The position numbers and the translations under genes were made by a program. A stretch of 64,000 nt of DNA from Tetracladium setigerum (lineage: Eukaryota; Ascomycota; Leotiomycetes; Helotiales), in the NCBI GenBank assembly GCA_031472005.1, contig PZJY01000009.1, positions 496,001 to 560,000 on the forward strand, written 5' to 3'. This document shows positions 35,201 through 46,739 of the stretch, one piece after another; positions within the stretch are counted from its first letter, which is position 1, and each line of letters begins with the position of its first letter. Under the pieces are notes generated by a model. That model worked only from the letters and a program-made list of their open reading frames with translations. It was not told the DNA's origin and searched no databases.

Positions 35201-36913
35201 GCTCGTGGATTTCATAATGCCCCAAAGCTTTATGGGGATGATACTGTGAGGCCACAGGAGAAGGTTACGGATTTCCAGAGTGGACTTAAAGCTGCTGGCA
35301 AGGTATACTTCTTTCATATTTTACTCTTGTTTATCATTTCGCTGACCATGTCGTAGGAATTCGGATATGGATTCTACGATGGCATTACCGGTCTTGTCAC
35401 ACAACCTATCCGCGGCGCAGAGAAAGAGGGTGCAGCTGGATTGATAAAGGGCATTGGGAAGGGCATTGGAGGACTTATTCTCAAGCCTGGCGCTGGTAAG
35501 GCAAAATCTTTTTTTCTGGAAAAATTAACGCTAAGCAAACACAGCAATTTGGGGACTCCCCGGCTACGCATTCATGGGTATTCATAAAGAAGTCCGCAAG
35601 ATGTTTGGCTCCAGCGTTCTCAACTACATCATCTCGGCCCGCACTGCGCAAGGTTTCGAAGATGCCAAAACCGCGACAGCAGAAGAACGCCGTGATGTCC
35701 TTGCCCGCTGGACCCTCCACAAAGACGAATACCAAAGCGAGAAGCAGAAGATCATGGATCAAGGCGGGCCAGAGGGCCAAGAAACCGGTCGACTCACTCC
35801 CCAGGGATTCTTCCAGACGCGTCATATGACGTTTGATGAGCGCAAGAAATTGCACGAGTCGAGAAAGCAGAAGAGAGAGGCGGAGGCAAAGAAGGTTCAT
35901 GGGAAGCACTCGGCTTGTCCATTCTGTAGACGGTCGAACGCACATTCGCATGCTCCGAGAAAGGGGCAGACTTCTGCTGTGGTGGTGGCGGCGGAGGATG
36001 CACATCACCATGACCATGACCATGACCATGACCATGACCATTCTCATGGAGATGTTCAACACGAAGACTTTGAATCAGCTATCAAAGCCTCCGTAGCCGC
36101 TACGTCGCGCGGTAATGAAGAGGAAGATCAAATGATCGAACGCGCCATCCGTGCTAGTGTGAGAGAATTGCAGAAGGCGCAGAGCTCGTCGGTTAATGAT
36201 CAGGAGGCTTTGAGGAGGGCTATACAGGCTAGTATTGAGGAGGCCGGAAGAGGCGATCAAGTCAGGAAGTTGGTGGTAGTCCCGGGTCTGGGGATGGAGT
36301 TAGAGATGAGATTAAGATGACGGATGAGGAGAGGGAGCATCAGGAGGCGTTAGAGAAGGCGCTGCAGGAGAGTTTGTTGGCTTATCAGATGAAGAGCTCT
36401 GGTACGGGTGGTGTGGGTGATGATGAGGATGAGGATGAGGATATGAAGAGGGCGATTGAGCTTTCGAAGGAACTCGAAGCCGCGAGGTTGGAGAAGGGGA
36501 AGGCTGTTGGGGATGATAGTGATGAGGATGAAGCGTTGAAGTTGGCGTTGAAGGAGAGTAGGGAGAGTGCTGCTAGTACTGCTACTATTACTGCTGCCAA
36601 TGGCAAGGAAGGAAAGACAGAAGAGGAAATCATTCTGGAATATGTCAAGAAACAGAGTTTGTTGGAGGAAGAGCATAGGAAAAATGCTGTTGGTGGGGCT
36701 GGGGCTGTTGGTGGGAGAAAGGAGGTTGAAGGAGAGGAAGAAGAAGAGGAGGAGGAGAATAGAGGAAGACAATTGACGGATGAGAAGAGAGAGTTGATTG
36801 ATGCGGATGAGGAGGCTTTGCAGTTGGCTATTAAGGAGAGTATGAGTGGTGGGAGTGGGAGTGGTGCTGGTGGTGGTAATGGGGGAAAGCAGGTGGTTCA
36901 TGAGATGGGTTGA
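32281..36913 (+). CDS. Sterol 3-beta-glucosyltransferase-like protein with C-terminal UIM array
   Basis: Seven exons; introns are 32517-32584, 33385-33452, 33690-33737, 34506-34552, 35303-35356 and 35496-35544. The GT1/GT28-type N-terminal domain opens with GSRGDVQPFVALG; the donor domain has YIGFGSIV and HHGGAGTTAAGIATGKP, the nucleotide-sugar-binding motif. The family is UDP-glucose:sterol glucosyltransferase (Atg26/Ugt51), but the GRAM and PH domains of Atg26 are absent. A conserved C2-like tail (DGITGLVTQPIRGAEKEG, GLPGYAFMGIHKEVRK) is followed by CPFCRRSNAHSH, an (HD)n repeat and at least seven UIM-like helices. The frame breaks three times by one missing base: C run 33321-33324 (NPPSFAHVHIAEKMG expected), G run 34730-34735 and near 36246-36247. 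With these restored the protein is 1433 aa. The sugar acceptor is inferred, not proven. Confidence 0.85.
36000..36050 (+). repeat. CATGAC repeat encoding a His-Asp tract
   Basis: The hexamer CATGAC is repeated about five times inside the glucosyltransferase gene and encodes alternating His-Asp, a possible divalent-metal-binding tract. The antisense frame through it encodes only a meaningless Met-Val run. Confidence 0.85.
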
Positions 36914-37204
36914 GGACATGGAAATGGATGGAGATGGAGTAGGAGTGGGAATTGGAGAGAATGGGATGGGTGAGAATGGGAATGGTAAGGCATGGATGGA
37001 TGGAAGGTAGGCTGATTATACAAAGGAGTAATATTGGTTGGTATGTGAGATGAGATGAGACGAGATGGAAATTGGTAGGTAAGTAGGTTAACATAAATGA
37101 AATGAGAGAAGATGAGAGAAGGTTGAGAGGGACTCAAGGACTCAGGAGGTGAGAGGGGGATGGGATAGATAGATAGGTGGAATACCCTAGCTTTATTATT
37201 GAAT

Positions 37205-37232
37205 ACACACACACATATATATATATATATAT
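37205..37232 (+). repeat. AC/AT dinucleotide repeat
   Basis: Five AC units pass into about nine AT units in a probable 3' untranslated region. Confidence 0.85.
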
Positions 37233-38210
37233 CATCGTAAGATTACCTAGACTCCATTCGTCCTTGTTTCGTCTTGGTTTTCGTCTTCATTGATTTTTCG
37301 CTATATTCGTCTTTCCGTTTATGTTTGTTTACTTTACCACCCTAAGGTAGGTAGGTACCTAACTTGTTGTATTTGAACGATTTTGTACACACCTCCTCCG
37401 TCTTTTGTGAAAATTTATTGTGGCCGATTTTTTATTTTAATTGTCCGAAATAAAAATCGCAAATTCGTCATGTATGCTTTCAATCTTTCGCCAGTTACCT
37501 CGCCTCCGTTGGTAGGCACTCTTCGTCATACAAGTTTATGTGTGTGTGTGTGAATGTGTGGGATATATTTTCGGTATTTTGTTTCCTCTGTTGGAGTTTT
37601 TTTTCAACACCTTTACAGCTTTGCTGGCAGTTGTTGTTGCTTTAAGATGAATATACTTCCTATCTTCTTTGAGTTGTTCTTTTGCCCCTAGAGAAATGGT
37701 CGGCACGCTTCGAATATTTCTCAAAACCAAAACCGGGTTCTTTTTAATAAGTTGTAATAAATCGTCGTGTAATAGCACATCGCCCTGTGTATTCCTTCTT
37801 CTATATTATCCCCATTTGAAAATCATACCAAATATCAGTCAGTTCAAATTTTGTTTTTTCTTTTCGTTCGCCCTGATATGTGTGAGTGAGTGAGAAGGAT
37901 TAGTAGTAGGTACCTAGAAAATAACTTCATCAACGGGCCCTGATCGATCAAATTGCTTCTTCTGGTTGCGGATTTTTTGGGGGCTTGGATAACATCTCTC
38001 TCTTTCTCTCTCACTCTTTTTTCCCCCCCTTTGTCTCTTGTCCCATGTCGTACTACCACTATCTCCGCATTCAACCAACTCAACTTCGAGATCTAGAATC
38101 TCGAATAATTAACATGTATTCCATTCAACAGCCTTTTTTCCCCCGTTCATCGTCCGTGGACTGGACGTGTTGTAAAAAGGAACAAAAACGTAGGATATCT
38201 TCCCGTTCTT

Positions 38211-38303
38211 CTCTGTCTGTATGTCTCTCGGTCTGTCTGTCTCTCTGTCTGCCTGTCTCTCTGTCTGCCTGTCTCTCTGTCTGTCTCTCTGTCCCTCTGT
38301 CCC
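38211..38303 (+). repeat. CTGT/CTCTGT microsatellite
   Basis: About 90 bp of imperfect CTGTCTGTCTCT units. Antisense frames here read only Arg-Gln-Thr-Glu repeats and are rejected. Confidence 0.9.
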
Positions 38304-40477
38304 TTTTTCGATTTGTCTTCTTCTTTTTCGGTTTCCAATACAAAGAGAGAAAAAGTAGGCGAACTGGCTTCATAAAAAACTCAAGATATTGCATGTGCCA
38401 CCTATCACCGAGGTGCACCACCCACCACCCCTTTTCCACACAATCCAAAAACACAACACGGAAAAACCAGAACCACTCCAGACCACAATAATCAAACCTC
38501 AAACAAACATAACCCGGTGCCTAAACCCCCATCCCCAATAAAAATGTCGGAGTATTGAAAACCAACAAACGAAAGAAAAAAAGAAAAAAAATTCCCTACA
38601 CCGTCAGTCGAGCGCGTCTAATAGAGTGACGCGGTCCGTAAGGATTAAAACCCCACAATTGATCTCCAGTGCATCTAGGTTGATATTATTCATGACCAAC
38701 TTTTCGCACATTTATCCATCACAGTACCCATATCCAAAACCAAACCTCTCCATTTTCAAAATGTTTTGGTAGGTGCCTAAAATATGAAAATTAAGAGCAA
38801 TGCGAAAAGTGGGAGGGAGATTGATTGATTGAATGGGGAATTGTAGAGGACGCGTCGTCGTCTCGAGAGAATGAGAATGAGAATATGCGATGTAACTGTA
38901 CGGCACCTTTGAAATAATCTGAGGGTGGTATGAGTACAGCACAGCACAGTACAGCACCTATGTTTTGCCGGCGAGATGATGAATGAATGAATGGGATGGA
39001 ATTATTAATGGCAAGAGAGCAAATGAGTGCATCATTTTTGAACGAGTTTTTTTTTTTTTATTTTTATTTTTTTTCTTTGGACAAACAACCAAAACGGAAC
39101 GGAAGGGATAGCATTGTCTTTTTGAGGAAAAGGAGTAAAACAAAAAAAAAACAGAAAAGATCCTAATTTTGTTCGCTTGTGCAAAAAATAAGGTTGCTGA
39201 TAATTACATCATGGAAAGCACACCCAATACCTATTCAGGATCCCTCCCACATGTGGTTATCTATTTGTTTATTCGCCGTTGGCCAAATACAAAACCTTGG
39301 ACAACTCCCAAAAGGGTCAACAACATGAGAGGTGGTGGTGTAGATGAAAGTGAGACAACGGTACTGTACCACACTGTGATTGAAATGAAAGTCATTGTGA
39401 TTTGCTCGCTTGGGACGCAAAACAGGTTGTTAGCGGTCTTGTTAGTTAGCACATCAAACGATAGTACGACCTCAGACTTGGCACAAAGAGTGAAGAGAAC
39501 GGGGGTGAGATGAGTGGTTCACAGCGTTCTGTTGAATGAATATAGTACCTTCATCATTCACTATGACCCAGGTTCTTGCGCAGGGTTACATTGAGGAGAA
39601 TAGATGAGCGGGGAGATAGGTTTGGCCTTTTTCTGTTTTTCCTAGGACTGTGATAGAATTTTTGGTCAGTATTTTGATGTTGTTGTTTAGGTAAGGTATT
39701 TGTTATCGTAATTATGGAGGCCCAAGGTACATTATTTTGTTACCTGGCCGGGACCACGTAACCGGAGTTTTGCAGGTCCCCAACCACCACAATTAAATCT
39801 TTCACGGTGCAAAGGATGGACCTGCACCGGAGAAGTGGTGAGAGAGAATACGTAGGCATTGGCTCTTAAAATGACATCAAAGCAAAGCCGGGCCATTAAA
39901 AGCTTGAGGGGCGTTTGCGTGTACCCATGCACTTACCGAGTAGCGGAACCTTTCCCCCAGCCAGTAAAGATAAGGTTAAGGTGGTAATGAGCTCGCTTAA
40001 ATGCCCTTATTCGTATGAAGTTAGGCATATGTTTATGTCGGTAAATCAAATCATCCCTCACTCGCCTCGCTGATCCGCGCTCTAAAATAGAGTTGGGCAT
40101 GGCCGCGGATTAGTGCACATCGTAGCATCACCCAACAACACTCTAGTGCTTCTCTCCTATTGCCTATGCTAGATGCAAGCGCGAGGCACAGAGATTGAGA
40201 AATGGCCACGAAGTTCCAAAAGAAGCCGCGTGGTCGGCTACTTGGCAGGATGTTGCACAGTGAGTTGTGCTTCTTTCTCTCGTTGCTTCAACTTTGGATT
40301 CTTGTTCGTCGAGTGTGAGGATCTTGAACACGCTCATATATCTTCGACTCCCATTCGATGGATCAACCCCTTTCTCGTTCGCCGCATCCAGCTGCTTCTT
40401 TGCCTTTCTTCAGTACCAAACATAACCGGCACCTATCTTCAATAAACAACCGCCGCGTCTCAGGCAAAACCTTCGAA

Positions 40478-41572
40478 ATGATTACCTGGACCCAACTTCG
40501 GAAGTCGAAGGTCGTCACGTGGAGTCTTCGCTCCAAAGCATTCATTCTGGCTGTCATCGTTCTGCTTATCCTCTTCCAATTCGCTTCCAAGATCGCCCAC
40601 ATCCCATATGAGATTCGAAGATATGTCGTTTTGGCTTCCGTCGGCTCACAACCCTACAATGCTTCCAGCGTGCACTCAGAACCTATTCTCCTTGACAACA
40701 CAACCTCCAAATATGCTTTTGCGACCTTTCTTACTGGAGGAGATGATCACTACTTCGTCGCAACTCGAATTTTAACCTACCAACTTCTTCACGCACAAGA
40801 CACGCGCTCAGAAGACCCGGCCATCCCGTTCATCGTGCTGGTAACGAACAGCGTTCTCGAGGAGGATCGAGAACGGTTAAGGAAAGACGGTGCGATTGTT
40901 GTAGAGCAGGATGTGATTCGAGAAGCATGGGTATTGCCAGGTGTAGAAAGATGGTCCACCGTCCTTACCAAGTTGCGATTCTGGCAATTCACGCAATTCG
41001 AACGCATTTGCTTCCTTGACGGAGACACGGTCCTTGTGCACCCACTTGACGGCATCTTTGACGACCAGGCCGTCCTTTCTCAAGAATCAGGCCATAATGA
41101 GAAGTATATCTTCGATGACGAGGCCGCTTTCCCGGCGAATTACTCATTTGCGAGCACGCCTGCGCTGGCGGCGAAACACCACTATCCTCCCACGGAAGCG
41201 GGACATGATTTCCGGATGGACTACCTCAATGCTGGAATCTTTGTGCTTCAGCCGGACATTCAGATGTTCAACTACTACTTGTCGATTTTGAACACGCCGA
41301 ATAAGTTCCATCCGGAATATCCCGAGCAGAACTTACTGAACTATGCGCACCGCAAGGATGGTAATATGCCATGGACGCAATTGAATTATACCTGGAATAT
41401 CCACCATCCCACGAAGGTTGATCTGGAGGGAGGAGTGAAAAGTTTGCATGAGAAGTTTTGGTCGCCAGCGCATGGGGATATGCAGCCGTATTTGAATTCG
41501 TGGAGGTGGAAGATGGAAGGATATTTCCAGGCGATGGATGAGGAAGTGGCTCGCCAAGCTCGTGATGCTTGA
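40478..41572 (+). CDS. Glycosyltransferase family 8 type II membrane protein (Gnt1-like)
   Basis: The frame gives 364 aa from the ATG at 40478, chosen because it places a short basic cytosolic tail directly before one transmembrane helix (AFILAVIVLLILFQF), the usual Golgi type II anchor; an upstream in-frame ATG at 40358 would add 40 unrelated residues. The catalytic domain starts KYAFATFLTGGDDHYFVATRIL, has the nucleotide-sugar/metal motif FLDGDTVLV (DxD) near residue 180, and DYLNAGIFVLQPD and PEQNLLN blocks typical of glycogenin-like GT8 enzymes. Fungal relatives include N-acetylglucosaminyltransferase Gnt1. The protein probably adds a sugar to glycans in the Golgi; donor and acceptor are not deducible. 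No intron. Confidence 0.87.
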   Translation: MITWTQLRKSKVVTWSLRSKAFILAVIVLLILFQFASKIAHIPYEIRRYVVLASVGSQPYNASSVHSEPILLDNTTSKYAFATFLTGGDDHYFVATRILTYQLLHAQDTRSEDPAIPFIVLVTNSVLEEDRERLRKDGAIVVEQDVIREAWVLPGVERWSTVLTKLRFWQFTQFERICFLDGDTVLVHPLDGIFDDQAVLSQESGHNEKYIFDDEAAFPANYSFASTPALAAKHHYPPTEAGHDFRMDYLNAGIFVLQPDIQMFNYYLSILNTPNKFHPEYPEQNLLNYAHRKDGNMPWTQLNYTWNIHHPTKVDLEGGVKSLHEKFWSPAHGDMQPYLNSWRWKMEGYFQAMDEEVARQARDA

Positions 41573-42452
41573 ACTAAGGGAAAGAAAGGTTGATGTGAAA
41601 GACATTGGCAAGATAGCCAGGTGTAGATTTTGAGGGCTCCATCGATGATGTGGGGTTGAGATATCCGGATTTTTATCCATCCATCCCAGCTGAGATAAAG
41701 AGGTTTGCTATTTGGTTCCAGGATAGGGAGGGTGACCAGTTTCCTCGGGGTAGATACACAAGATGAAGAACGAAGAGGCCGAAGAGGAGGATGACTGTGA
41801 CTTGTTAGTGGTAATCATAATAAATGAAACGGATTTCTTAACATGTTACTCAACTGAAAAAAGTAGTTTTCGTGTGATTCTTCCTGCGACAGTCAGTGGT
41901 GAGGAGACCTTGTATCCACCTCCCTTCCTCTTCCCGCTCTTCAATTGAAAAGAAAGACAATCCTAACTTCTGAGGTCCGGTACCGAGATACTCGAGTATA
42001 TACCTACTCTCAAGTACTTCTTGCCAGCGAATAAAGATGTTCCCGGGTGGCCAGAATTCTTGGTGTTTTATTACTGTCCACTCAAGTCCCGAAGCATCCG
42101 AAAGATGGGGAAGGTCGATGGCACGTGAGGCGCCGTTTTGGCCTCGGTTCAGCTTTACCCCAGAAACTCGATTCGGTGGGTGACCTCCAGCACCTTCACA
42201 TGCCACCAACAACGAAGTCATCTGGGCTTGACGATTTTCACGACTTCGCCATGTTCTCTGCACATGAACTACATTGAAAGTCATGATCTGGCTTCAATTA
42301 CAACTCAATAGATCACAACAAAACTACTGACAACCGCCTCATTGACGCGGGGAACGACAAGCACGAAAGCAAATAGAATCCGGGGATGTTGACCTGGGAG
42401 GAGGACGGAAAACCACGACACTGATCTTCTTCCAATCATCGGCAGAGCTTCA
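41573..42452. other. Intergenic region
   Basis: No supported gene; short frames on both strands lack family features. It holds the 3' end of the GT8 gene and the promoter of the ABC transporter gene. Confidence 0.5.
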
Positions 42453-45062
42453 ATGGCCTCTCAATCAACATTGAGGGGATCAGAAGATCCTCTCGCCCAT
42501 TTCTACAATCTCTACAAAAACCTGTTCCGCGAACGCCTAAAGAACACCTCGAAAATCACCAAGATCATCAGCACATTCCTCCTCACCCTCTCCATAATCG
42601 CAGGCGGCGCCGGCGCACAACGAAGATGGAAGAAGCGCAAGGCCGAGAAAGCAGAGGGGCAAAGGCTATTACGCCGGAATAGTGGTTTGAAGAATAAAGA
42701 TGGCTCAAGGGTTATCTTCGTTCCCTACAAGGACTCAACTTCGAAGGTTACCATACATCCGACCAAGGCAATGACCTTCGATGCTCATCGCAGACTGTTT
42801 TTGAATCCGCCGAGAGCATCGGGCTTGACAGATGGGCAGCAGACTCCTCAGGTCCCGCCGCCGCAGACAAAGCCGGGGTTGAATCTGGCCTTCTTGCATC
42901 AGTTTCTGAGTTTGATGAGTATTATGATACCGAGATGGCAGAGTAAGGAGACGGGACTTTTGTTGAGTCACGGGCTGTTTTTGATGTTGAGAACCTATCT
43001 CTCCTTGGTTGTGGCCAGGTTGGATGGAGAAATTGTGAGAGATTTGGTAGCAGGAAATGGAAGGTCGTTTATTTGGGGCATTATCAAGGTTAGTTCGACC
43101 GTCCTGGAGCACCAAGGCAATCTTTCAAGCTTCAAAGACTCCAACTCTTCCCCAGCTAGGATAACTGCAAGCGAGTACTAACATCTTCTTAGTGGTGTGG
43201 AATCGGAAGCTTTGCCTCCTACACCAACGCCATGATCAAATTCCTTCAATCGAAAGTTTCAATCGCCTTCAGAACGCGCCTTACGCGGTACATACACGAT
43301 TTATACCTCAACGATAACCTCAATTACTACAAATTATCAAATCTAGATGGTGGAATCGGACAGGGAGCCGATCAATTCATCACTCAGGACCTTACACATT
43401 TCTGTGCATCCGCTGCAGGTCTTTACTCTTCGCTAGGAAAGCCATTTGTGGACCTTGTGGTCTTCAATTATCAACTGTATCGCTCTCTTGGACCACTGGC
43501 TCTGACCGGTCTACTAAGCAATTACTTTTTGACGGCAACATTACTGCGAAGACTATCCCCGCCATTTGGGAAATTAAAGGCCGTGGAAGGTCGCAAGGAA
43601 GGTGACTTCCGAGGCTTGCATGCTCGTCTCATTGCCAATGCAGAAGAAGTTTCATTTTACGGAGGGGCTAGTATGGAAATGGTCTTCTTGGATAAGGAGT
43701 TTAAGAGTTTGAAGAAGTGGATGGAAAACATCTACCAACTCAAGATCCGATATAACATTCTTGAGGATTTCATTCTAAAATATAGTTGGAGTGCCTACGG
43801 ATATCTTCTTAGCTCTTTGCCGGTCTTCCTACCGGCCTGGGGTGGTTTGGGGGGTATTCAAGAATTGGCGGATGTGTCTGGTAGCGGAGGTGGGGAAGAG
43901 AAAGGGGAAGAATGAAGGAGTTCATTACCAACAAGCGACTCATGCTTTCGCTGGCTGATGCCGGAGGAAGAATGATGTATAGCATCAAGGATCTTTCCGA
44001 GTTGGCAGGATATACAAGTCGTGTTTACACCTTGATCTCGACTCTACATCGAGTTCACGCGAATGCCTACTTTCCACCCCGAGGTCTAGGCACTGAACGG
44101 TTCTCGTTATCCGATGTACAAGGTACTATTCAGAAAGGATTCGACGGTGTACGACTAGAGAACGTACCAATAGTTGCACCCTCTGTATTCCCGCATGGCG
44201 GAGAAGAGCTGGGCGAGTCATTGTCTGTCATTGTTCACTCTGGCGAGCATCTTCTTGTAAGCTTCACATCCTCTTGACAATCTATCCCCTAACATATCTA
44301 GATCTCTGGTGCCAACGGTGTCGGAAAATCAGCCGTAGCTCGCATCGTATCAGGTTTGTGGCCCGTCTACCGTGGTCTCGTCTCCCGCCCCCGGAGCATC
44401 GGAACGGACGGCATCATGTTCCTCCCCAGAGACCCTACCTAAGCGTCGGTACCCTCCGCGACCAAGTCATCTACCCCGACAGCGAAATGGACATGCGTGA
44501 CAAAGGTCGGCGTGATCACGAACTTAAGCGCGTCCTTGAAGAAGCTAAATTAGGCTACCTCCCCGATCGTGAAGGTGGTTGGGACACCAGAAAGGAATGG
44601 AAGGATGTTCTCAGTGGCGGAGAGAAACAGCGTATGGCGATTGCGAGATTACTTTATCATGAACCCAGATACGCATTTATCGATGAAGGTACCTCGGCTG
44701 TGTCGTCGGATGTGGAGGGCTTGTTGTATGAGAGGTGTAAGGAGAAGGGCATTACACTGATCACGATCAGTACAAGAGCTAGTTTGAAGAGATATCATAC
44801 TTACAATCTCACTCTTGGCTTAGGCGAGGATGGATCGCAGTGGGAATGGGAGAGGATTGGGACGGAGGAGGAGAAGATGGGCGTTGAGCGTGAGTTGGCG
44901 GATTTGAGGGAGAGGCTGGCGAAGGTTAAGGAGTGGGAGACAAGGAAGGGGGAGATTGAGACGGAGTTGGCGAAGGTTTGGGTTGAAGGCGGGGAGGAGT
45001 TGGAGAAGCCGGAGTATGTTGGGGAGGAGGAGAAGGCTGAAGAAGTAGAGTCGAGCGCGTGA
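42453..45062 (+). CDS. Peroxisomal ABC half-transporter (ABCD/Pxa type)
   Basis: Three exons with introns 43089-43192 and 44257-44301. The N-terminus has a hydrophobic segment and a basic patch (RRWKKRKAEKAEG). The ABCD membrane domain contains YLSLVVARLDGEIVRDLV, the FRTRLTRYIHDLYL block and the EAA-like ANAEEVSFYGG. The nucleotide-binding domain has Walker A GANGVGKS, Q-loop LPQRPYLS, signature LSGGEKQRM and Walker B YAFIDEGTSAVS. Family members import very-long-chain acyl-CoA into peroxisomes as dimers. Two one-base losses break the frame: G run 43904-43907, just before MKEFITNKRLMLS, and C run 44424-44427 in the Q-loop. With both restored the protein is 820 aa. A Glu-rich coiled tail follows the ATPase domain. 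Whether it is Pxa1 or Pxa2 is not certain. Confidence 0.88.
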
Positions 45063-45420
45063 GAGTTGTAGGTGTTAGATAGATTTGTAGAAGAGCATAC
45101 TATAAATTACCAAGAAACTCACTTGTTGTAGTCAGCATGCTAAGGATGGTCACTCGATAATGACTCGGAAGAGTGATGGCTGATTTGAGCCAGTGCTTCC
45201 TTCATCCGGACTTCAGACTCTCACGAATATCACCTACATCATTGCAAAGGAACCCTTCCCTTCGTATCGTCATACTATCAGAGAGTTAAATATCATTATT
45301 TCATTACTTCATTACTTCCATCCACTCAACCGTCCCTAAGGTACTCAATACAAAACTCCCATTTCATCCTCACCCCAACAATCAAATAACCCCACGCACA
45401 TCCCTCATCCTATCCATTAT
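45063..45420. other. Convergent spacer
   Basis: It holds the 3' ends of the ABC transporter and the Tubby-like gene A; nothing else is seen. Confidence 0.5.
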
Positions 45421-46739
45421 TCAAAATCCAAGTCCCCCAATAGCCTCAAGAACCTCCGCAATATTTTCCCCATTTTCCTCTACTCCATTACTCAAATGCA
45501 CTCCCGCAGCAACACCAACAGCAGCACCCGCACCAGCACCCGCACCAGCACCAGCAGCCACCTTCACCTTCCCACCTCCCCACATCCTCAAGGAAAATCT
45601 CCACGTCTTCTCCGCTATCACCAACGCACTCATAATCACCAATAAATCCCAAGCTCCTACACCTACCCCATTCCCATTCCCACCCACCTCTATATCTAGA
45701 GGACCCAAAAACGCACTAACAGCAGATGTATCAAAATGTTCGTTAGCGAAGATTTCGATGACCCCCGCGATGTCACCACTGCTGGGTTCGCGGATGTAGC
45801 GTGCTAGGAGGGTTTTGGTGGTTGGGTGGACGAGTTTGTGGTTCATTCCTCTGTCGAGTTTTTTGCCTTTTGGAGGGGGAGGGGAGGAGTATTAGTATTT
45901 GATGGGGAGGAGTATTAGGGGTTCGGGATGAGGGTTTTGGGGTTTTGGGGTTTTGGGGTTTTGAAGAATGAGAGGTAAAGAGAGAGATAGATAAATGAGT
46001 GTATATGAGGAGATGGAGGCGGGGGAATTGAGAAGTTATTGAAAGGAAGGATGGAAAGTAAAATAATTTTGAGAAGATGAGGGGAAGCGAGGAAAGAATG
46101 CAGCAAATAATAATCGACACTGATGAAATAGGAATATTTCATCTTTCTCTCTTCCTTCTCTCCTCTGTTTTGTCCTTTGCTGGAAGTGTGGCAGAGAGGG
46201 GCTAAACTTCATTCAAAAAAAAGGGCACTTCAAGTAAAACCAAACATACCGAAGCTCTCCACATCATTCGTCCCCTTCCACAAAAGACTCATCTCCCTAA
46301 TCTGACCCGAGACATCATCCCACGCAGGCGGTAACGACAACCCAATAACATATTTTTTGTATATCCAGCTCGAAGTCAGATTCATCTCAATCTTCTGTGT
46401 GCCAGCCTCGTCATTGGACTCATTCCTAAGCAAAAGCTCCGTTTTATTCTGTGCCAGCGAGGGATGACATGTTGCTACTATTTTCGCCGATGTGATATTT
46501 GTCCTGGTGGTGTTTTGGAGCAGGAATGAGCAGTCGGTTATTAGTGGGAGTGAGGTGTTGGTTATTGTCAAGGTGTATGTGGCTGGTGGGACAGATGGGA
46601 GGGTGCGGGTGATGAGAACAGTACGCTTGGGGAAGTGGAGGTTGTGCTTTAGTATCGAGGAGGTTGACTCGGGTGGGAGGGTGACTTGGTAAGTTCGGAT
46701 TGGGGTGATAGATTTTGGTTTGGATTTGCGTTTGAACAT
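45421..46739 (-). CDS. Tubby/LURP-one-like fungal protein, paralogue A
   Basis: Two exons joined over a 383-nt intron (45867-46249) encode 311 aa: exon 1 runs from 46739 to 46250 and exon 2 from 45866. The splice gives ESFGKKLDRGMNHKLV, which aligns with TMKKMDRGMHHKLV of the gene at 48844-49587; the two genes also share LLWKGTND, LLARYIREP and the closing hydrophobic AWDLLVIMSALVIAEK. The beta-strand-rich body and the final hydrophobic helix with a WDL motif resemble the Tubby C-terminal/LURP-one fold and fungal DUF6593-type proteins; this is an inference from pattern. The C-terminus adds an Ala-Gly repeat. Function is unknown; such domains can bind lipids or membranes. Confidence 0.7.
45932..45958 (+). 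repeat. GGGGTTTT repeat with G-quadruplex potential
   Basis: Four G tracts of three to four bases separated by TTTT lie on the plus strand within the intron of paralogue A. The transcript of that gene carries the C-rich strand, so any quadruplex would form in the non-template DNA. Confidence 0.75.

Larger units (their letters stand above)
36914..40477. other. Long intergenic region, 3.5 kb
   Basis: No supported gene. It contains AC/AT repeats, a CTGT-type microsatellite, poly-T tracts at 39047-39075, and a pyrimidine-rich tract at 37995-38040 followed by an ATG that opens a short frame interrupted by the microsatellite. The part before 40478 is the promoter and leader of the GT8 gene. Confidence 0.45.

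Noticed and set aside
35481..36062. Minus-strand frame of 193 aa with a Met-Val repeat
   Set aside because: It is the complement of the His-Asp repeat and UIM region of the glucosyltransferase gene; no family features.
38125..38502. Minus-strand frame rich in Arg-Gln-Thr-Glu
   Set aside because: Translation of the CTGT microsatellite only.
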